This document shows, piece by piece, positions 63,601 through 64,000 of a DNA stretch of 64,000 nucleotides. How positions within the stretch are numbered: the first letter of the stretch is position 1; each line of letters begins with the position of its first letter. Under the pieces are notes generated by a model. It made no database searches and was not told the DNA's origin. It saw only the letters and a list, made by a program, of their open reading frames with translations. The DNA is from Prorocentrum cordatum. Lineage: Eukaryota > Sar > Dinophyceae > Prorocentrales > Prorocentraceae. The position numbers and the translations under genes were made by a program. The stretch covers positions 23,553 to 87,552 of the forward strand of contig CAUYUJ010000969.1 of NCBI GenBank assembly GCA_963575745.1, given 5' to 3'.

Positions 63601-63946
63601 CACCCTCATCAGCATCATCACCACCATCAGCAGCATCAACGTCATCATCATCAGCATCATCATCATCATCATCTGCCTTGGCGTTGTCTCGTCGTTCACT
63701 TGCTGCTGCTGCTGCTGCTGCTCGTCCTCCTCCTCCTCCTGGCCCTTCCTCCCTCTCGAACTCTGGTTCACTCGTTCCCTCGATCCTCGGCGTCGGCCTG
63801 CACGCTAGTAGGCTCTTGATGAACGGGATTCGACGCCTAGGCGCCTGCGCTGGCGTCTCGACCTGCTCCTGCTGCGCAGCCTCGTCCTGATCTTCGTCTT
63901 GGTCGAAGTCGCCCTTCTGCTGCACCTCTCCCCAGTCATCCTTTTC
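60665..63946 (-). CDS. multi-exon gene of unknown function, at least six exons
   Basis: Minus-strand exons that join in phase: 63946-63806, 63274-63023, 61917-61572, 61132-61072, 60877-60844 and 60806-60665. Donors are GC (CTACTA/GCGTGC, CCGAAG/GCTTCC, GCCCG/GCTCCT, GCCCGC/GCTTCT) or GT (TTGAAAC/GTTGAT, GAGACCT/GTATGA); acceptors are AG. Product: acidic EKDDWGEVQQKGDFDQDEDQ, then an Arg/Glu exon ending in an IKRPAA-Ala run and MKRMKCPAAAPK, then a 115-codon exon of imperfect repeats (EGADEVELAETQL, EGAEVQEEI) closing MARRIEDWEARLK, then IVRIQVGDELYVIKLKRIA, and TIVYRNINVTNGWPQLVQCA with GHIVGDAAKELSET. The 5' end probably lies beyond the window. It may be the front part of the gene at 51.2-55.5 kb. 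The function is not recognised; KRPAA suggests a nuclear protein (inference). Confidence 0.5.
61280..61565. repeat. GATGATG then GGA tract in an intron
   Basis: ATGATGTTGATG repeats (61280-61420) followed by GGAGGA repeats (61420-61560), between exons 61917-61572 and 61132-61072. Confidence 0.9.
61935..62900. repeat. (TATG/CATG)n tract in an intron, ~0.95 kb
   Basis: GTATGTATGCATGCATG repeats with a TCTG block (62644-62690) and TAGG block (62832-62852), between exons 63274-63023 and 61917-61572. Confidence 0.95.
63330..63760. repeat. TCC, CAT and GCT tracts in an intron
   Basis: CTCCTCCTC (63330-63410), CATCATCAG (63500-63680) and GCTGCTGCT/CTCCTCCTC (63700-63745) repeats between exons 63946-63806 and 63274-63023. 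Confidence 0.9.
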
Positions 63947-64000
63947 CTGATCGTCCTCCTCCTTACCTCCTCATTACCATCCTCCGTCTCCTCATCGTAT

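Overview
The window looks like nuclear DNA of a dinoflagellate (a Symbiodinium-, Polarella- or Prorocentrum-type genome). The evidence is a run of pentatricopeptide repeats of the dinoflagellate type with a QWQ signature, a dinoflagellate-style AlkB protein, three retroelement classes, KRPAA-type basic motifs, predicted introns with about equal numbers of GC-AG and GT-AG junctions, and a very large load of simple repeats. No rRNA, tRNA, spliced-leader RNA gene or CRISPR array was seen. All statements come from reading the sequence by eye and from family knowledge; no search was run.

Layout. 0-6.4 kb: GGA tracts, a CAT/CAC tract and a 114-bp tandem array. 6.5-7.9 kb: AlkB-like dioxygenase exon followed by AT and A66 runs. 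8.1-14.2 kb: array of ~750-bp units separated by CAA tracts. One unit is split by a 2.5-kb insertion (9458-11929) flanked by TCACAT repeats that carries a single gene for a modular W/Y-repeat protein; this is a candidate undescribed mobile element. 14.6-20.9 kb: minisatellites (73 bp, 431 bp, ~400 bp). 21.0-23.4 kb: a PPR gene split in two, with a small inverted-repeat element at the break. 23.7 kb: TTAA-bordered MITE. 24.3-31.2 kb: LINE with ORF1, endonuclease, reverse transcriptase, RNase H and C-terminal zinc finger, broken by frameshifts and an A-rich insertion. 32.2-36.9 kb: tyrosine-recombinase retroelement with the full split-direct-repeat layout A1-ORFs-B1-A2-B2 but lacking its reverse transcriptase. 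37-40.6 kb: CA and TATACA tracts and another MITE. 41.3-43.6 kb: Copia pol on the minus strand. 44.1-46.7 kb: about eleven dispersed copies of an ACAACGCAAT...CTCATC motif. 47.0-48.9 kb: broken transposase-like gene.

50-64 kb: although it looks like microsatellite only, the minus strand holds a chain of twelve small exons (55479 to 51204) that join in phase to a stop codon, and an upstream chain of at least six (63946 to 60665). Introns are filled with TCC, CAT, CATA and CATGAAAAAA repeats and near-perfect palindromes. The chains may be two genes or one. Their product is acidic/basic low-complexity plus helical segments and I do not recognise it. Overall the window is a transposon-rich region with one or two host genes at the right, and AlkB and PPR gene pieces at the left.
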